DNA of 64,000 nucleotides from Pedobacter cryotolerans. Lineage in GTDB: Bacteria > Bacteroidota > Bacteroidia > Sphingobacteriales > Sphingobacteriaceae. Of the stretch, positions 35,643-43,518 are shown piece after piece. The notes beneath the pieces were generated by a model, which worked only from the letters and a program-made list of their open reading frames with translations, was not told where the DNA came from and searched no databases. Position numbers and translations under genes: made by a program. Each line of letters starts with the position of its first letter. The stretch's first letter is position 1. The DNA lies in contig NZ_SWBO01000006.1 in the NCBI RefSeq assembly GCF_005116475.1, positions 62,307 to 126,306 of the forward strand, in the 5' to 3' direction.

Positions 35643-36929
35643 TTAAGCTCTCAATTCTTGTGTGTAAATCCCCTTAGGATCAACAATTTTAACCAATTTC
35701 TGAAAATCAAAACTGGTAGTTAAACGCAAATCATTACCCACTCCTGCTAAATTGGCCCAGTTACCCCAATTACTTGCAGGTGCATAGTCAATTAACTTTT
35801 CTTCGAAATAGGCAGCTCCATATACCCATTTTATATTTAGTTCATAAACTAAATAAGTGGCAACTAACTGACGAGCAGCATTGCTTAGATAACCTGTAGT
35901 ATTTAACTCAATCATCAGTGAATTTACTAAAGGTTGCGCTGTATTCCCGCTCTTCCAAGCATTTAGTAAAGGCGTATCTAGGTCATACTTTTTATTGGGC
36001 TGCAAACTAAATCCTTTTGGTTTAAAAAATGTATTTCCATACTTTTTAAACATGAAACGGAAGTAATCCCTCCATAATAAACCTAAAATAATTTGATTAA
36101 AATATGGCTTTAAACCATAATTAGCTTCTGCATCTTTCATTTTCCAATATACCTCACGAGGTGATAAACAACCTAACGCAAGCCAAGCAGAAAGTTTAGA
36201 TATAATGGTATTCTTTTTAAGTGAAGTATTCGATAATGCCATCCCTTCACCCGTATGTAAAAACTCATGAAGATGTGTTAATGCTTCATTTTCACCTCCA
36301 ATAATTTCATCCTGCGTGGTGATAGCTTCAATATTTTCATTGATGGCTAATTGATCAAGTGTCGGCAAATCTCCCCAAGCTTCAACATTTACAAAAGAAA
36401 TTTGCTGTGGAGTTACAAAACAGGGTTTTACAATTGCATCACGCTCTGTTTTCTTTTTAAATTGAGCAAAAACATCCGGAATATCTTTGATAGGAAATGG
36501 CAAATCTTCTTTGTTGTAAAGCGTATGACCGATAAAGTGTCTTAAATTTACTTTCTGTTTCCAAAGCAAATCTTCAACTAGTGTAGAAACTTCTGTTTCT
36601 TCGCTAGCAACTTCTCTATGGTGATAAACCTCAGCAATTTCATATTGATTTACCAACTCTGGCAAAACCTCTTCTGGCTTTCCTTGTACTATTAAAATAT
36701 CACCTCCCAAGGCTTGTAGTGCTTCCCTCAATCCTTTCACACTTTCTATTAAAAACTTAGTTCTTATAGATCCCGTTTTAATTGTTTGGTAAGATGTTGG
36801 CTCAAACTGACGTGGATCAAAACAGAAAACAGGCAAAATTTCGTCAGATTTGGCAAGAGCTTCCACCAGCATTTCATTATCATGCAGACGTAAATCATTT
36901 CTAAACCAAACCAGAATTTTTTTGCTCAT
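35643..36929 (-). CDS. DASH family cryptochrome / photolyase
   Basis: A 428-residue flavoprotein of the CRY-DASH branch, which repairs UV-induced pyrimidine dimers (best with single-stranded or looped DNA) using blue light, FAD and an antenna cofactor. The N-terminal Rossmann domain starts KKILVWFRNDLRLHDNEML; the FAD domain contains WLALGCLSPREVYWKM, LLWRDYFRFMFKKYGNTFF and the DASH signature SNWGNWANLAGVGND. I prefer the Met at 36929 because homology starts there; a Met four codons earlier (36941) is possible. It is transcribed away from an SDR gene and a second photolyase. Confidence 0.9.
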   Translation of the reverse strand: MSKKILVWFRNDLRLHDNEMLVEALAKSDEILPVFCFDPRQFEPTSYQTIKTGSIRTKFLIESVKGLREALQALGGDILIVQGKPEEVLPELVNQYEIAEVYHHREVASEETEVSTLVEDLLWKQKVNLRHFIGHTLYNKEDLPFPIKDIPDVFAQFKKKTERDAIVKPCFVTPQQISFVNVEAWGDLPTLDQLAINENIEAITTQDEIIGGENEALTHLHEFLHTGEGMALSNTSLKKNTIISKLSAWLALGCLSPREVYWKMKDAEANYGLKPYFNQIILGLLWRDYFRFMFKKYGNTFFKPKGFSLQPNKKYDLDTPLLNAWKSGNTAQPLVNSLMIELNTTGYLSNAARQLVATYLVYELNIKWVYGAAYFEEKLIDYAPASNWGNWANLAGVGNDLRLTTSFDFQKLVKIVDPKGIYTQELRA

Positions 36930-37054
36930 GAAGGAAAACATTTATATGAATACGCAATATCCGTAATTTTATTCAGAGCCACACTTTGCCCCTCAATATT
37001 TTACATACGGATAACACATTTCAATATAATATTTTTTCTGGAAACCGGAGGCCT

Positions 37055-37087
37055 AACATCAATTTGATGTAAAATTTAATTGATGTT
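37055..37087. promoter_or_regulatory. Inverted repeat between divergent photolyase genes, possible operator
   Basis: AACATCAATT (37055-37064) and AATTGATGTT (37078-37087) are exact inverted copies with a 13-base centre, in the 272-base spacer between the CRY-DASH gene and the SDR gene. It could be a regulator binding site or a hairpin. No regulator gene is adjacent. Confidence 0.45.
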
Positions 37088-37201
37088 ATGCTAATTTAAG
37101 GCATTCTAAATGAACACAACTTTTACGCATAGTTTAATGATTGAGTAAATTGTTATCTTGCCTACATCAAAACTATCTAACATTTTATTGGTTAAATTAT
37201 A

Positions 37202-38116
37202 ATGCCGCAAAAAATTTTAATAACAGGAGCAACTGGTTTGGTGGGTAGCAAACTAATACCAGCATTACAGCGATTAGGGCACGAAATTAATATCCTTAGC
37301 AGGAATGACAACCAGATTAAAGGTGTTAAGACTTTTATCTGGGATGTATATGCACAAAAGATAGATAAAGGATGTTTAATTGGAGTTGATACTATTATTC
37401 ATTTAGCTGGAGAGGGCATTGCCGATAAAAGATGGACCGCTGAGAGAAAACAGCAAATTATAGACAGCAGGGTTCTTTCTACGCAATTGTTATACCAAAC
37501 CATTAAAGAGACAAATTCATCAGTAAAATCTTTCGTATCTGCTTCTGCAGTTGGTTTTTACGGCGATAGAGGTGATGAAATATTGACCGAAGAAAGTGCA
37601 AGTGGAACTGATTTTTTATCAGAATGCTGCGTAAATTGGGAAAACGCAGTTGATGAAGGCTTAAAAATGGATATCCGCGTTGCGAAAATTAGAATTGGCT
37701 TAATTTTAAGCAAAGAAGGTGGAGCGCTTGCTGCAATGGAAAAACCAATACAATTTTTTGTAGGCGCACCATTAGGTTCTGGCAAACAATGGATGCCATG
37801 GATACACTTGGATGATATTTTAGGTATTTTTATAAAGGCTGTTGAAGACCAAAACATGATTGGCGCATACAATGCTTGTGCGCCATTTCCAGTTACCAAT
37901 AAATTTTTAACCAAATCTATAGCTAAACAATTAAACAGACCAGTTTGGCCAGTAAACGTTCCTAAATTTGCATTAAATGCTTTGTTAGGAGAAATGAGTA
38001 TTTTACCATTAATGAGCAACAATACCTTATCTAAAAAAATTTTAAACTCAGGTTATAAATTTGCATACACCAACCTGGATGATGCATTAGCAGCTATCTA
38101 CACCCCCAACCCCTAA
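37202..38116 (+). CDS. TIGR01777 family SDR / sugar-epimerase-like oxidoreductase
   Basis: A 304-residue NAD(P)-binding protein. The N-terminal Rossmann motif is ITGATGLVGSKLIPAL (6-21), followed by IIHLAGEGIADKRWTAERKQQI, SASAVGFYGDRGDE (Tyr of the catalytic set) and a C-terminal DUF1731-type segment (KFALNALLGEMSILPLMSNNTLSKKIL). The family (YfcH-like) has no fixed substrate; in Bacteroidetes it often lies near photolyase genes. The last codons, ACC CCC AAC CCC TAA, coincide with a dispersed G/C-run repeat, so the tail TPNP appears to be repeat-derived. It lies 25 bases before the photolyase gene. Confidence 0.88.
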   Translation: MPQKILITGATGLVGSKLIPALQRLGHEINILSRNDNQIKGVKTFIWDVYAQKIDKGCLIGVDTIIHLAGEGIADKRWTAERKQQIIDSRVLSTQLLYQTIKETNSSVKSFVSASAVGFYGDRGDEILTEESASGTDFLSECCVNWENAVDEGLKMDIRVAKIRIGLILSKEGGALAAMEKPIQFFVGAPLGSGKQWMPWIHLDDILGIFIKAVEDQNMIGAYNACAPFPVTNKFLTKSIAKQLNRPVWPVNVPKFALNALLGEMSILPLMSNNTLSKKILNSGYKFAYTNLDDALAAIYTPNP

Positions 38117-38123
38117 AGGGGAG
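38102..38123. repeat. G/C-run repeat forming the SDR stop codon
   Basis: ACCCCCAACCCCTAAAGGGG occupies 38102-38121 and encodes Thr-Pro-Asn-Pro-stop. The reverse-strand copy at 15872-15892 begins directly after the lpdA stop. Confidence 0.7.
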
Positions 38124-38141
38124 TAAAACCAAATTTCATAT

Positions 38142-39485
38142 ATGATACGAGACAAAAAAAGTGAAATAAAAAAATCCCCTAAATGGGATTTAGGGGTAAG
38201 TATAGTTTGGCTCAGAAGAGATTTACGATTAACGGATAATGCTGCTCTTTATCACGCTTTAAAAGGCCCTTACCCTGTTTTGCCTTTATTTATTTTTGAT
38301 ATAAACATACTTGATAAATTAGAAGATAAGGCTGATGCAAGAGTAACTTTCATTCATCAAACGTTAATTGATTTACAAGAAAAATTAACCCAAGAAAACT
38401 GCTCATTATTGGTAAAATATGACACGCCAGAAAACGCATGGGCAGCAGTTTTGAAAGAATATAACGTGAAAGCGGTTTATACCAATCACGATTACGAGCC
38501 TTACGCTAAAGAACGTGACGATGCATTAGCTGAATTTTTAAGGAGCGAAGACATTATTTTCCATAGCTTTAAAGATCAAGTAGTTTTTGAAAAAGATGAA
38601 GTGGTAAAAGCAGATGGTAAACCTTATACAGTTTTTACACCCTACTATAAAATTTGGCATGGCAAACTCAATGATTTTTTTGTAAAAGCCTATCCAACAG
38701 AGAAATACTTTAGCAATTTTTATTCAACCAAAAAAATAGCTATCCCCTCGTTAAATGAGATGGGATTTGAAAAATCAACACAACATTTTCCTACGCTGAA
38801 CTTTGAAGAGAAGTTGGATAATTATAGTAAAAAAAGAGATTATCCGGCAGCAGAAGCGACTACAAAAATTGGTTTGCACCTAAGATTTGGCACAGTAAGC
38901 ATTAGAGCAGCTGCTAAAAAAGCGATTGACCACAAAGCTGATAAGTGGTTGGCAGAATTAGCATGGAGAGATTTTTACATGATGATTTTGTGGCATTTTC
39001 CGCACATAGTGGATAAAGCATTTAAGCCTGCTTACGACAACATCAAATGGCGAAACAACGAACAAGAATTTAAAGCTTGGTGCGAAGGTAAAACTGGCTA
39101 TCCTATTGTTGATGCAGGAATGCGGCAGCTAAATGAAACTGGTTTTATGCATAACCGTGTAAGAATGGTTGTAGCTAGCTTTTTATGCAAACATTTATTG
39201 ATCGATTGGCGCTGGGGAGAAGCCTATTTTGCAGCCAAACTTTTAGATTATGAACTGGCGAGTAATGTTGGTGGTTGGCAATGGGCTTGTGGGTCTGGCA
39301 ATGATGCCGCACCTTATTTTAGGGTTTTTAACCCTGAATTACAGCTCAAAAAATTCGACCCAAAAATGGAATATGTTTTTAAATATGCACCTGAATACAA
39401 AAAAGCAATTTTGCCAGTTCCAATTGTTGAGCATACGTTTGCTAGAGATCGGATTTTAAAAGAATTTAAAAGAGCATTGGCATAA
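38142..39485 (+). CDS. Deoxyribodipyrimidine photolyase (cryptochrome/photolyase family)
   Basis: A 447-residue light-dependent DNA repair enzyme. The antenna-binding Rossmann domain starts VSIVWLRRDLRLTDNAAL (about 19-36). The FAD domain contains LHLRFGTVSIRAAAKK, AWRDFYMMILWHFPH, GYPIVDAGMRQLNETGFMHNRVRMVVASFL, and DYELASNVGGWQWACGSGNDAAPYFRVFNP, the standard class I photolyase signature. The first 18 residues (MIRDKKSEIKKSPKWDLG) are not part of the family: codons 12-18 come from the palindromic repeat at 38175-38197, and no start codon exists between it and the conserved domain. The gene seems to use an upstream ATG read through the repeat. Confidence 0.93.
   Translation: MIRDKKSEIKKSPKWDLGVSIVWLRRDLRLTDNAALYHALKGPYPVLPLFIFDINILDKLEDKADARVTFIHQTLIDLQEKLTQENCSLLVKYDTPENAWAAVLKEYNVKAVYTNHDYEPYAKERDDALAEFLRSEDIIFHSFKDQVVFEKDEVVKADGKPYTVFTPYYKIWHGKLNDFFVKAYPTEKYFSNFYSTKKIAIPSLNEMGFEKSTQHFPTLNFEEKLDNYSKKRDYPAAEATTKIGLHLRFGTVSIRAAAKKAIDHKADKWLAELAWRDFYMMILWHFPHIVDKAFKPAYDNIKWRNNEQEFKAWCEGKTGYPIVDAGMRQLNETGFMHNRVRMVVASFLCKHLLIDWRWGEAYFAAKLLDYELASNVGGWQWACGSGNDAAPYFRVFNPELQLKKFDPKMEYVFKYAPEYKKAILPVPIVEHTFARDRILKEFKRALA
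38175..38197. repeat. Palindromic repeat within the photolyase 5' coding region
   Basis: CCCCTAAAT and ATTTAGGGG (38176-38184, 38188-38196) flank GGG. Translated in frame it gives Ser-Pro-Lys-Trp-Asp-Leu-Gly-Val, joined directly to the conserved SIVWLRRDLRL start of the photolyase. Confidence 0.7.
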
Positions 39486-39486
39486 A

Positions 39487-39516
39487 AAAAGCCATCCGTT
39501 TGATATGGATGGCTAC
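39487..39516 (-). terminator. Bidirectional terminator between photolyase and FKBP genes
   Basis: AGCCATCC (39490-39497) and GGATGGCT (39507-39514) form a perfect 8-base stem. The A-run before it gives a T-run on the minus strand, fitting the FKBP operon that ends at 39531. Confidence 0.75.
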
Positions 39517-39530
39517 TTTATTTCCTATTG

Positions 39531-40397
39531 TTAGTTAGCAACTTCTGTGAGCTCAACATCAAAATCTAAAATTGAATTTGGTGGTATAATGTCAGCACTA
39601 CCATTAACACCATAACCTAAGTGTGAAGGGATAATTAATCTCACTTTAGCTCCGTTTTTCATACCAACTAAAGCTCTATATCCTTTTACCAAGCTACCTA
39701 ACTGACCTAATGATGCTGGCTCAGTACCTGACCCATCGAATATGTTACCATTTACAAATCTTCCTGTATATTTTGCAGTTATTGTTGAAGCAAGATCAAC
39801 AGTATTACCTGTTCCTGCAGTTAAAACTTGATAATAAACTCCACTTGTTGTTTTTACAGCATTAGTTATTCCTTTATCTGCTATAAACTCTCTGATAATT
39901 TTATCATCTACTTCGCTTTGTATTCCTTCTGATAAAACTGTTATGGTAGTAGATATGACTTCATTTGATGGTATTGGTCCAGATCCATTTTTACCATAAG
40001 CTAAATACGAAGGTAAAATTACACGAACTTTACCTCCTCTTTTAATACCATTTAAAGCTAACCTGTATGAGGCAGGCGAAACATAGCCTAAATATGTAGC
40101 CTCAGGAATATACTTTGCTGTAGCAAAATAAGTTGTACCTGTTAAAGACTGAACATTTAGATTAAAAAATATAGAATCTTTATTTAATATTACATCACCC
40201 GTTCCAGGTTCTAAAATTTGATAATAAAATCCAGTAGGATCTTTTGTCATTGTTAAATTATTCTGCTTAATATAAGCCTGAATTTTTGCATCATCAATAC
40301 TTTCTATTGATTCGTATTCCTTTTCGCAAGCACTGAAAAGAATGACTATGCTCAATAAAGCAAGACAATAAAGTGTATATTTTTTAAGCATTTGCAT
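39531..40397 (-). CDS. FKBP-type peptidyl-prolyl isomerase lipoprotein, two FKBP domains
   Basis: Exported isomerase of 288 residues with lipobox LFSAC after a hydrophobic signal (MLKKYTLYCLALLSIVILFSAC). Two FKBP-like domains are visible. The first contains LNGIKRGGKVRVILPSYLAYGKNGSG and looks degenerate at its start. The second contains VTAKYTGRFVNGNIFDGSG, LVGMKNGAKVRLIIPSHLGYGVNG and PPNSILDFDVELTEV. I set the start at 40397, just after the upstream stop (TAATATG); a Met two codons later is equally possible, while the frame from 40409 would overlap the upstream gene. Likely cotranscribed with the smaller FKBP gene. Confidence 0.85.
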   Translation of the reverse strand: MQMLKKYTLYCLALLSIVILFSACEKEYESIESIDDAKIQAYIKQNNLTMTKDPTGFYYQILEPGTGDVILNKDSIFFNLNVQSLTGTTYFATAKYIPEATYLGYVSPASYRLALNGIKRGGKVRVILPSYLAYGKNGSGPIPSNEVISTTITVLSEGIQSEVDDKIIREFIADKGITNAVKTTSGVYYQVLTAGTGNTVDLASTITAKYTGRFVNGNIFDGSGTEPASLGQLGSLVKGYRALVGMKNGAKVRLIIPSHLGYGVNGSADIIPPNSILDFDVELTEVAN

Positions 40398-40398
40398 A

Positions 40399-40869
40399 TT
40401 ATTGTGCACTAATTAAATCAATTGTAAAATCTAAAACCGCATTTTCTGGTATACCAGCACCAGGAGATGAATTCCCATAGGCTAAAGTTGAGGGTACAAA
40501 TAGCCTAATTCTACCTCCTCTTTTTACTAACGGAATACCAATTTGCCAGCCTTGAATTAAATTTCCTAAAGGAAAAGAAACATTTGTTCCTTTATCGAAA
40601 CTTGTTCCATCAAGAAGTTTTCCTTCGTAAGTAACAGTTACATTTGTTGAACCACTGAAATTATTTTCACCATTTGCGGCTGGAGTTAAAGTCTGATAAT
40701 ACAAACCTGAACTGTGTTTTACTGCAACGATACTATTTTTAGCAATAAAATCCGCAATTAAAACATCATCTTTTTTAGCTTGTTCTTCTGCATTGTAACT
40801 GTCTTTTTTACATGAAGCAAAGGCTCCAACAATTAAAAAAAGACCTAATAAAAATCTGGTTTTTAACAT
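40399..40869 (-). CDS. FKBP-type peptidyl-prolyl isomerase lipoprotein, single domain
   Basis: A 156-residue periplasmic isomerase with lipobox AFASC (Cys 20). One FKBP domain: GSTNVTVTYEGKLLDGTSFDKGTNVSFPLGNLIQGWQIGIPLVKRGGRIRLFVPSTLAYG, ending GAGIPENAVLDFTIDLIS. It probably assists folding of exported proteins. The ATG lies only seven bases after the -7 promoter element, so the mRNA may be leaderless or nearly so. It is followed one base after its stop by the two-domain FKBP gene. Confidence 0.9.
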   Translation of the reverse strand: MLKTRFLLGLFLIVGAFASCKKDSYNAEEQAKKDDVLIADFIAKNSIVAVKHSSGLYYQTLTPAANGENNFSGSTNVTVTYEGKLLDGTSFDKGTNVSFPLGNLIQGWQIGIPLVKRGGRIRLFVPSTLAYGNSSPGAGIPENAVLDFTIDLISAQ

Positions 40870-40876
40870 AATTGCA

Positions 40877-40907
40877 CAAAAATAAGCTTTTATTACCGAT
40901 GGCGCAA
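40877..40907 (-). promoter_or_regulatory. Vegetative promoter of the FKBP pair
   Basis: On the minus strand TTG (40907-40905), 20 bases, TATTTTTG (40884-40877), an exact TAnnTTTG match. The ATG at 40869 is seven bases further. Confidence 0.7.
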
Positions 40908-40930
40908 TTTTTAACCAAATTTAACAATTA

Positions 40931-41066
40931 AGAAAAGTCCAAAGCTGAAAGACCAAAGACTAAAGCGCCGGAATTTATAGCCTAAAAAAGTAGATAAAAA
41001 AAGACCAAAGCAAAGATGTACATATTCAATCTTCGCTTTGGTCGTTCGGCTTTAGTCTTTTAGCTT
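40931..41066. repeat. AAAGACCAAAG word repeat folded into a nested inverted repeat
   Basis: Degenerate direct words (AAAGACCAAAGACTAAAG) at 40948-40966 and 41000-41017 are matched by inverted copies at 41028-41043 (ATCTTCGCTTTGGTC) and 41049-41060 (GCTTTAGTCTTT). It ends three bases before the acyl-CoA dehydrogenase stop and may serve as its transcript end. Confidence 0.65.
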
Positions 41067-41068
41067 CC

Positions 41069-42847
41069 TTAAAAAATATACTTATTGGCCTCAATAATCT
41101 GTTGAGCCACATTTTGGCGAGCTTGTTTTACATTAAATGGTTCCGTTTTAGTAAATCTGCGTAAGCCAACTAACATCATGCGTTGCTCATCGCCTTCTGC
41201 AAACGCCCATAAAGCTTCTTTACCTGCTTTATTAGTGCCATCAACTGCTTCTACAAAATAGATTTTCATCATATCAATTTGTCCCTTGCAAGCTTCTTCT
41301 CCACGTAATGAAACTAGTTTTTCTGTTCTCAGCATAGCTGATTCGGCGATGTAAACATAACTTGCCATATCGGCGATGTTCATTAAAATCTCTTGCTCTT
41401 TTGATAAGCTCATCATCAGTTTCTGTACCGCAGCGCCAGCTACCATTAAAGTTGCTTTCTTTAAATTTTGAATGATTTTTTTCTCTGCCGCAAATAAAGT
41501 GGTGTCTTCTTCTCCAAAATCAGGGATAGACATCAGCTCTGCTGCAACTGCTGTTGCAGGTGTCATCAAATCTAATTCGCCTTTCATGGCACGTTTCAAC
41601 ATCATGTCAACTGTTAACAATCTGTTGATTTCATTTGTACCTTCAAAAATTCTATTGATACGGGCATCACGATAAGCCCTATCCATTGGCGCATCTGCAC
41701 TAAAGCCCATTCCGCCATAAATTTGAACGCCTTCATCGGTTACATAATCCAATACTTCAGAACCCCAAACTTTAAGAATAGCACACTCAACCGCAAATTG
41801 CTCGGTAGATTTCAACTTTGCTTTTCCTTCATCCATCCCTCCAGCTACCAATTCCTCATAAGCGTCATCAATGTTTTGTCCGGCTCTATAATTTGCAGAT
41901 TCTACAGCATAAATTTTAGCTGCCATCTCGGCGATTTTAAATCTGATGGCACCATATTTAGAAATTGGCCTGTCAAACTGAACACGTTCGTTGGAATAAT
42001 TTACCGCCTGATTTAAAACTTCCCTACTGCCACCAATTGCCGCAGCAGAAAGTTTAATACGACCAATATTTAAAATGTTAACTGCTATTTTAAAGCCATT
42101 CTCTCTATCAGAAAGCATATTTTCTACCGGTACGTGGCAATCGTTAAAAAACACCTGACGAGTTGATGAACCTTTGATCCCCATTTTATGTTCTTCTGGG
42201 TTCATCGTTATACCACCAAAATCTTTTTCTATGATAAATGCAGTTAAGTTTTTATCATCATCAATTTTTGCAAAAACGATAAAAATATCTGCGAAACCAC
42301 CATTGGTAATCCACATTTTTTGTCCGTTGATAACATAATGTTTTCCATCTGCTGTAAGCTTTGCTTTCGTTTTACCAGAGTTGGCATCTGAGCCAGAATT
42401 TGGTTCGGTCAAGCAGTAAGAAGCTTTCCATTCGCCAGTTCCCAATTTCGGGATGTATTTTGCTTTTTGTTCAGCGTTACCATAATAAAGGATGGGCAAA
42501 GTACCAATTCCAGTATGTGCAGAAAGTGCAACTGCAAAAGAGTGACCAGCACCACAAACATCCGCCACCAACATTGAAGTGTTAAAGTTTTTACCGAAAC
42601 CACCAAATTCTTCAGGAATTGAAACGCCTAAAATTCCTAGTTCGCCAGCTTTATCCATCAATGATGGCATTAAACCTTCCTCCTGGGTATCAATCCTGTC
42701 TAAAATTGGATTAATCTCTTGCGTTAAAAAATCACGACAAGTTTGCGCAATCATTTGCTGCTCTTCATCAAATTCTTCAGGAATAAATACATCCTGGTAA
42801 GTGGTTTCGGTAATTAAGAACTCGCCACCTTTAATTGTTTTTTTCAT
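41069..42847 (-). CDS. Acyl-CoA dehydrogenase
   Basis: A 592-residue FAD enzyme that introduces the alpha-beta double bond into acyl-CoA. Signature segments: YCLTEPNSGSDANSGKTKA, KMWITNGGFADIFIVFAKID, FNDCHVPVENMLSDRENGFKIAVNILNIGRI and AYRDARINRIFEGTNEINRLL. It is about 200 residues longer than short- or medium-chain enzymes because of a C-terminal helical extension, as in the VLCAD-like Bacteroidetes type. It is the last gene of the MarR/FadN/thiolase operon, separated from the thiolase gene by a four-helix-bundle gene and word repeats. Confidence 0.94.
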   Translation of the reverse strand: MKKTIKGGEFLITETTYQDVFIPEEFDEEQQMIAQTCRDFLTQEINPILDRIDTQEEGLMPSLMDKAGELGILGVSIPEEFGGFGKNFNTSMLVADVCGAGHSFAVALSAHTGIGTLPILYYGNAEQKAKYIPKLGTGEWKASYCLTEPNSGSDANSGKTKAKLTADGKHYVINGQKMWITNGGFADIFIVFAKIDDDKNLTAFIIEKDFGGITMNPEEHKMGIKGSSTRQVFFNDCHVPVENMLSDRENGFKIAVNILNIGRIKLSAAAIGGSREVLNQAVNYSNERVQFDRPISKYGAIRFKIAEMAAKIYAVESANYRAGQNIDDAYEELVAGGMDEGKAKLKSTEQFAVECAILKVWGSEVLDYVTDEGVQIYGGMGFSADAPMDRAYRDARINRIFEGTNEINRLLTVDMMLKRAMKGELDLMTPATAVAAELMSIPDFGEEDTTLFAAEKKIIQNLKKATLMVAGAAVQKLMMSLSKEQEILMNIADMASYVYIAESAMLRTEKLVSLRGEEACKGQIDMMKIYFVEAVDGTNKAGKEALWAFAEGDEQRMMLVGLRRFTKTEPFNVKQARQNVAQQIIEANKYIF

Positions 42848-43001
42848 CTTTTTTGAGATTTGAGATTTGAGATGTGAGATTTGAGATGTGAGACCTGCTC
42901 CTACTCAAAAAACCAACCGATTATTTTTTTTTACGAGATGTGAGATAGGAGAAGTGAGATATGAGACAAATTGCCTAGTCTAACTTCTCATATCTTACGT
43001 C
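42848..43001. repeat. GAGATGTGAGA word repeat, left flank of four-helix-bundle copy A
   Basis: Degenerate words GAGATTTGAGATGTGAGA (42853-42890) and GAGATGTGAGATAGGAGAAG (42935-) are followed by inverted words (TTCTCATATCTTACGTCTCA at 42983-43002), giving a long imperfect hairpin. The same arrangement flanks copy B. Confidence 0.75.
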
Positions 43002-43373
43002 TCACATTTTTTTATTTATTTTCTTATCCAGCATTTGCTGAAAACCATATGTCATTTTTTGTAATTCGTCTATTTGATTTAATAGCGGATTTAATATTCC
43101 TATATCCAACATTTCTAGCTTATTAGCAATTACAAGTTGTGTTTGTAATTCATAAGAAGAGCCATTAGCAATACCTAAAAAATTATTAAACTCTTTCACA
43201 GAATTTCTTCCTGCTCCTTCTGCAATATTTGATGGTATTGAAACTGCTGCCCTGCGAGATTGACTTGTTAATCCAAAACGTTCATCAGATGGAAAACTAG
43301 CTGTAGCCTTGTAAACATCAACCGTTAAATCGATTGCTTTATTCCAAATTTTGAGTTCATTTAATTTATTCAT
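43002..43373 (-). CDS. Four-helix-bundle protein, S23/23S rRNA IVP type (copy A)
   Basis: A 123-residue helical protein of the family found in 23S rRNA intervening sequences (S23, PF05635/TIGR02436). The hallmark is SRRAAVSIPSNIAEGAGR (39-56), with the opening LKIWNKAIDLTVDVYKATASFP. It is about 94 percent identical by eye to copy B (44788-45165), differing mainly at R/H 40, V/M, GI/NL and the last few residues. It lies between thiolase and acyl-CoA dehydrogenase genes on the same strand, flanked on both sides by GAGATGTGAGA-type words in opposite orientation. The family forms pentamers in related structures; function unknown. Confidence 0.9.
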   Translation of the reverse strand: MNKLNELKIWNKAIDLTVDVYKATASFPSDERFGLTSQSRRAAVSIPSNIAEGAGRNSVKEFNNFLGIANGSSYELQTQLVIANKLEMLDIGILNPLLNQIDELQKMTYGFQQMLDKKINKKM

Positions 43374-43518
43374 CTTTCTTATATATTAATTTAAACAAGA
43401 TTTTAGATGTGAGAAGTTAGATATGAGACAAGTTGCCAATTCTCCTATTCCACATTTCACTTCACATTCTCTTTAAACGTTTTGCTTCTCATATCTCACA
43501 TCTAGCTTCTCACATCTC
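43374..43518. repeat. GAGATGTGAGA word repeat, right flank of four-helix-bundle copy A
   Basis: AGATGTGAGAAGTTAGATAT at 43405 is matched by inverted words (CTTCTCATATCTCACATCTA from 43483, then GCTTCTCACATCT). The spacer has no other gene; thiolase ends at 43519. Confidence 0.7.

Noticed and set aside
42848..43001. CRISPR-like appearance of repeated GAGATGTGAGA words
   Set aside because: The words are short, degenerate and contiguous, with no constant repeat length or unique spacers, and no cas genes are nearby.
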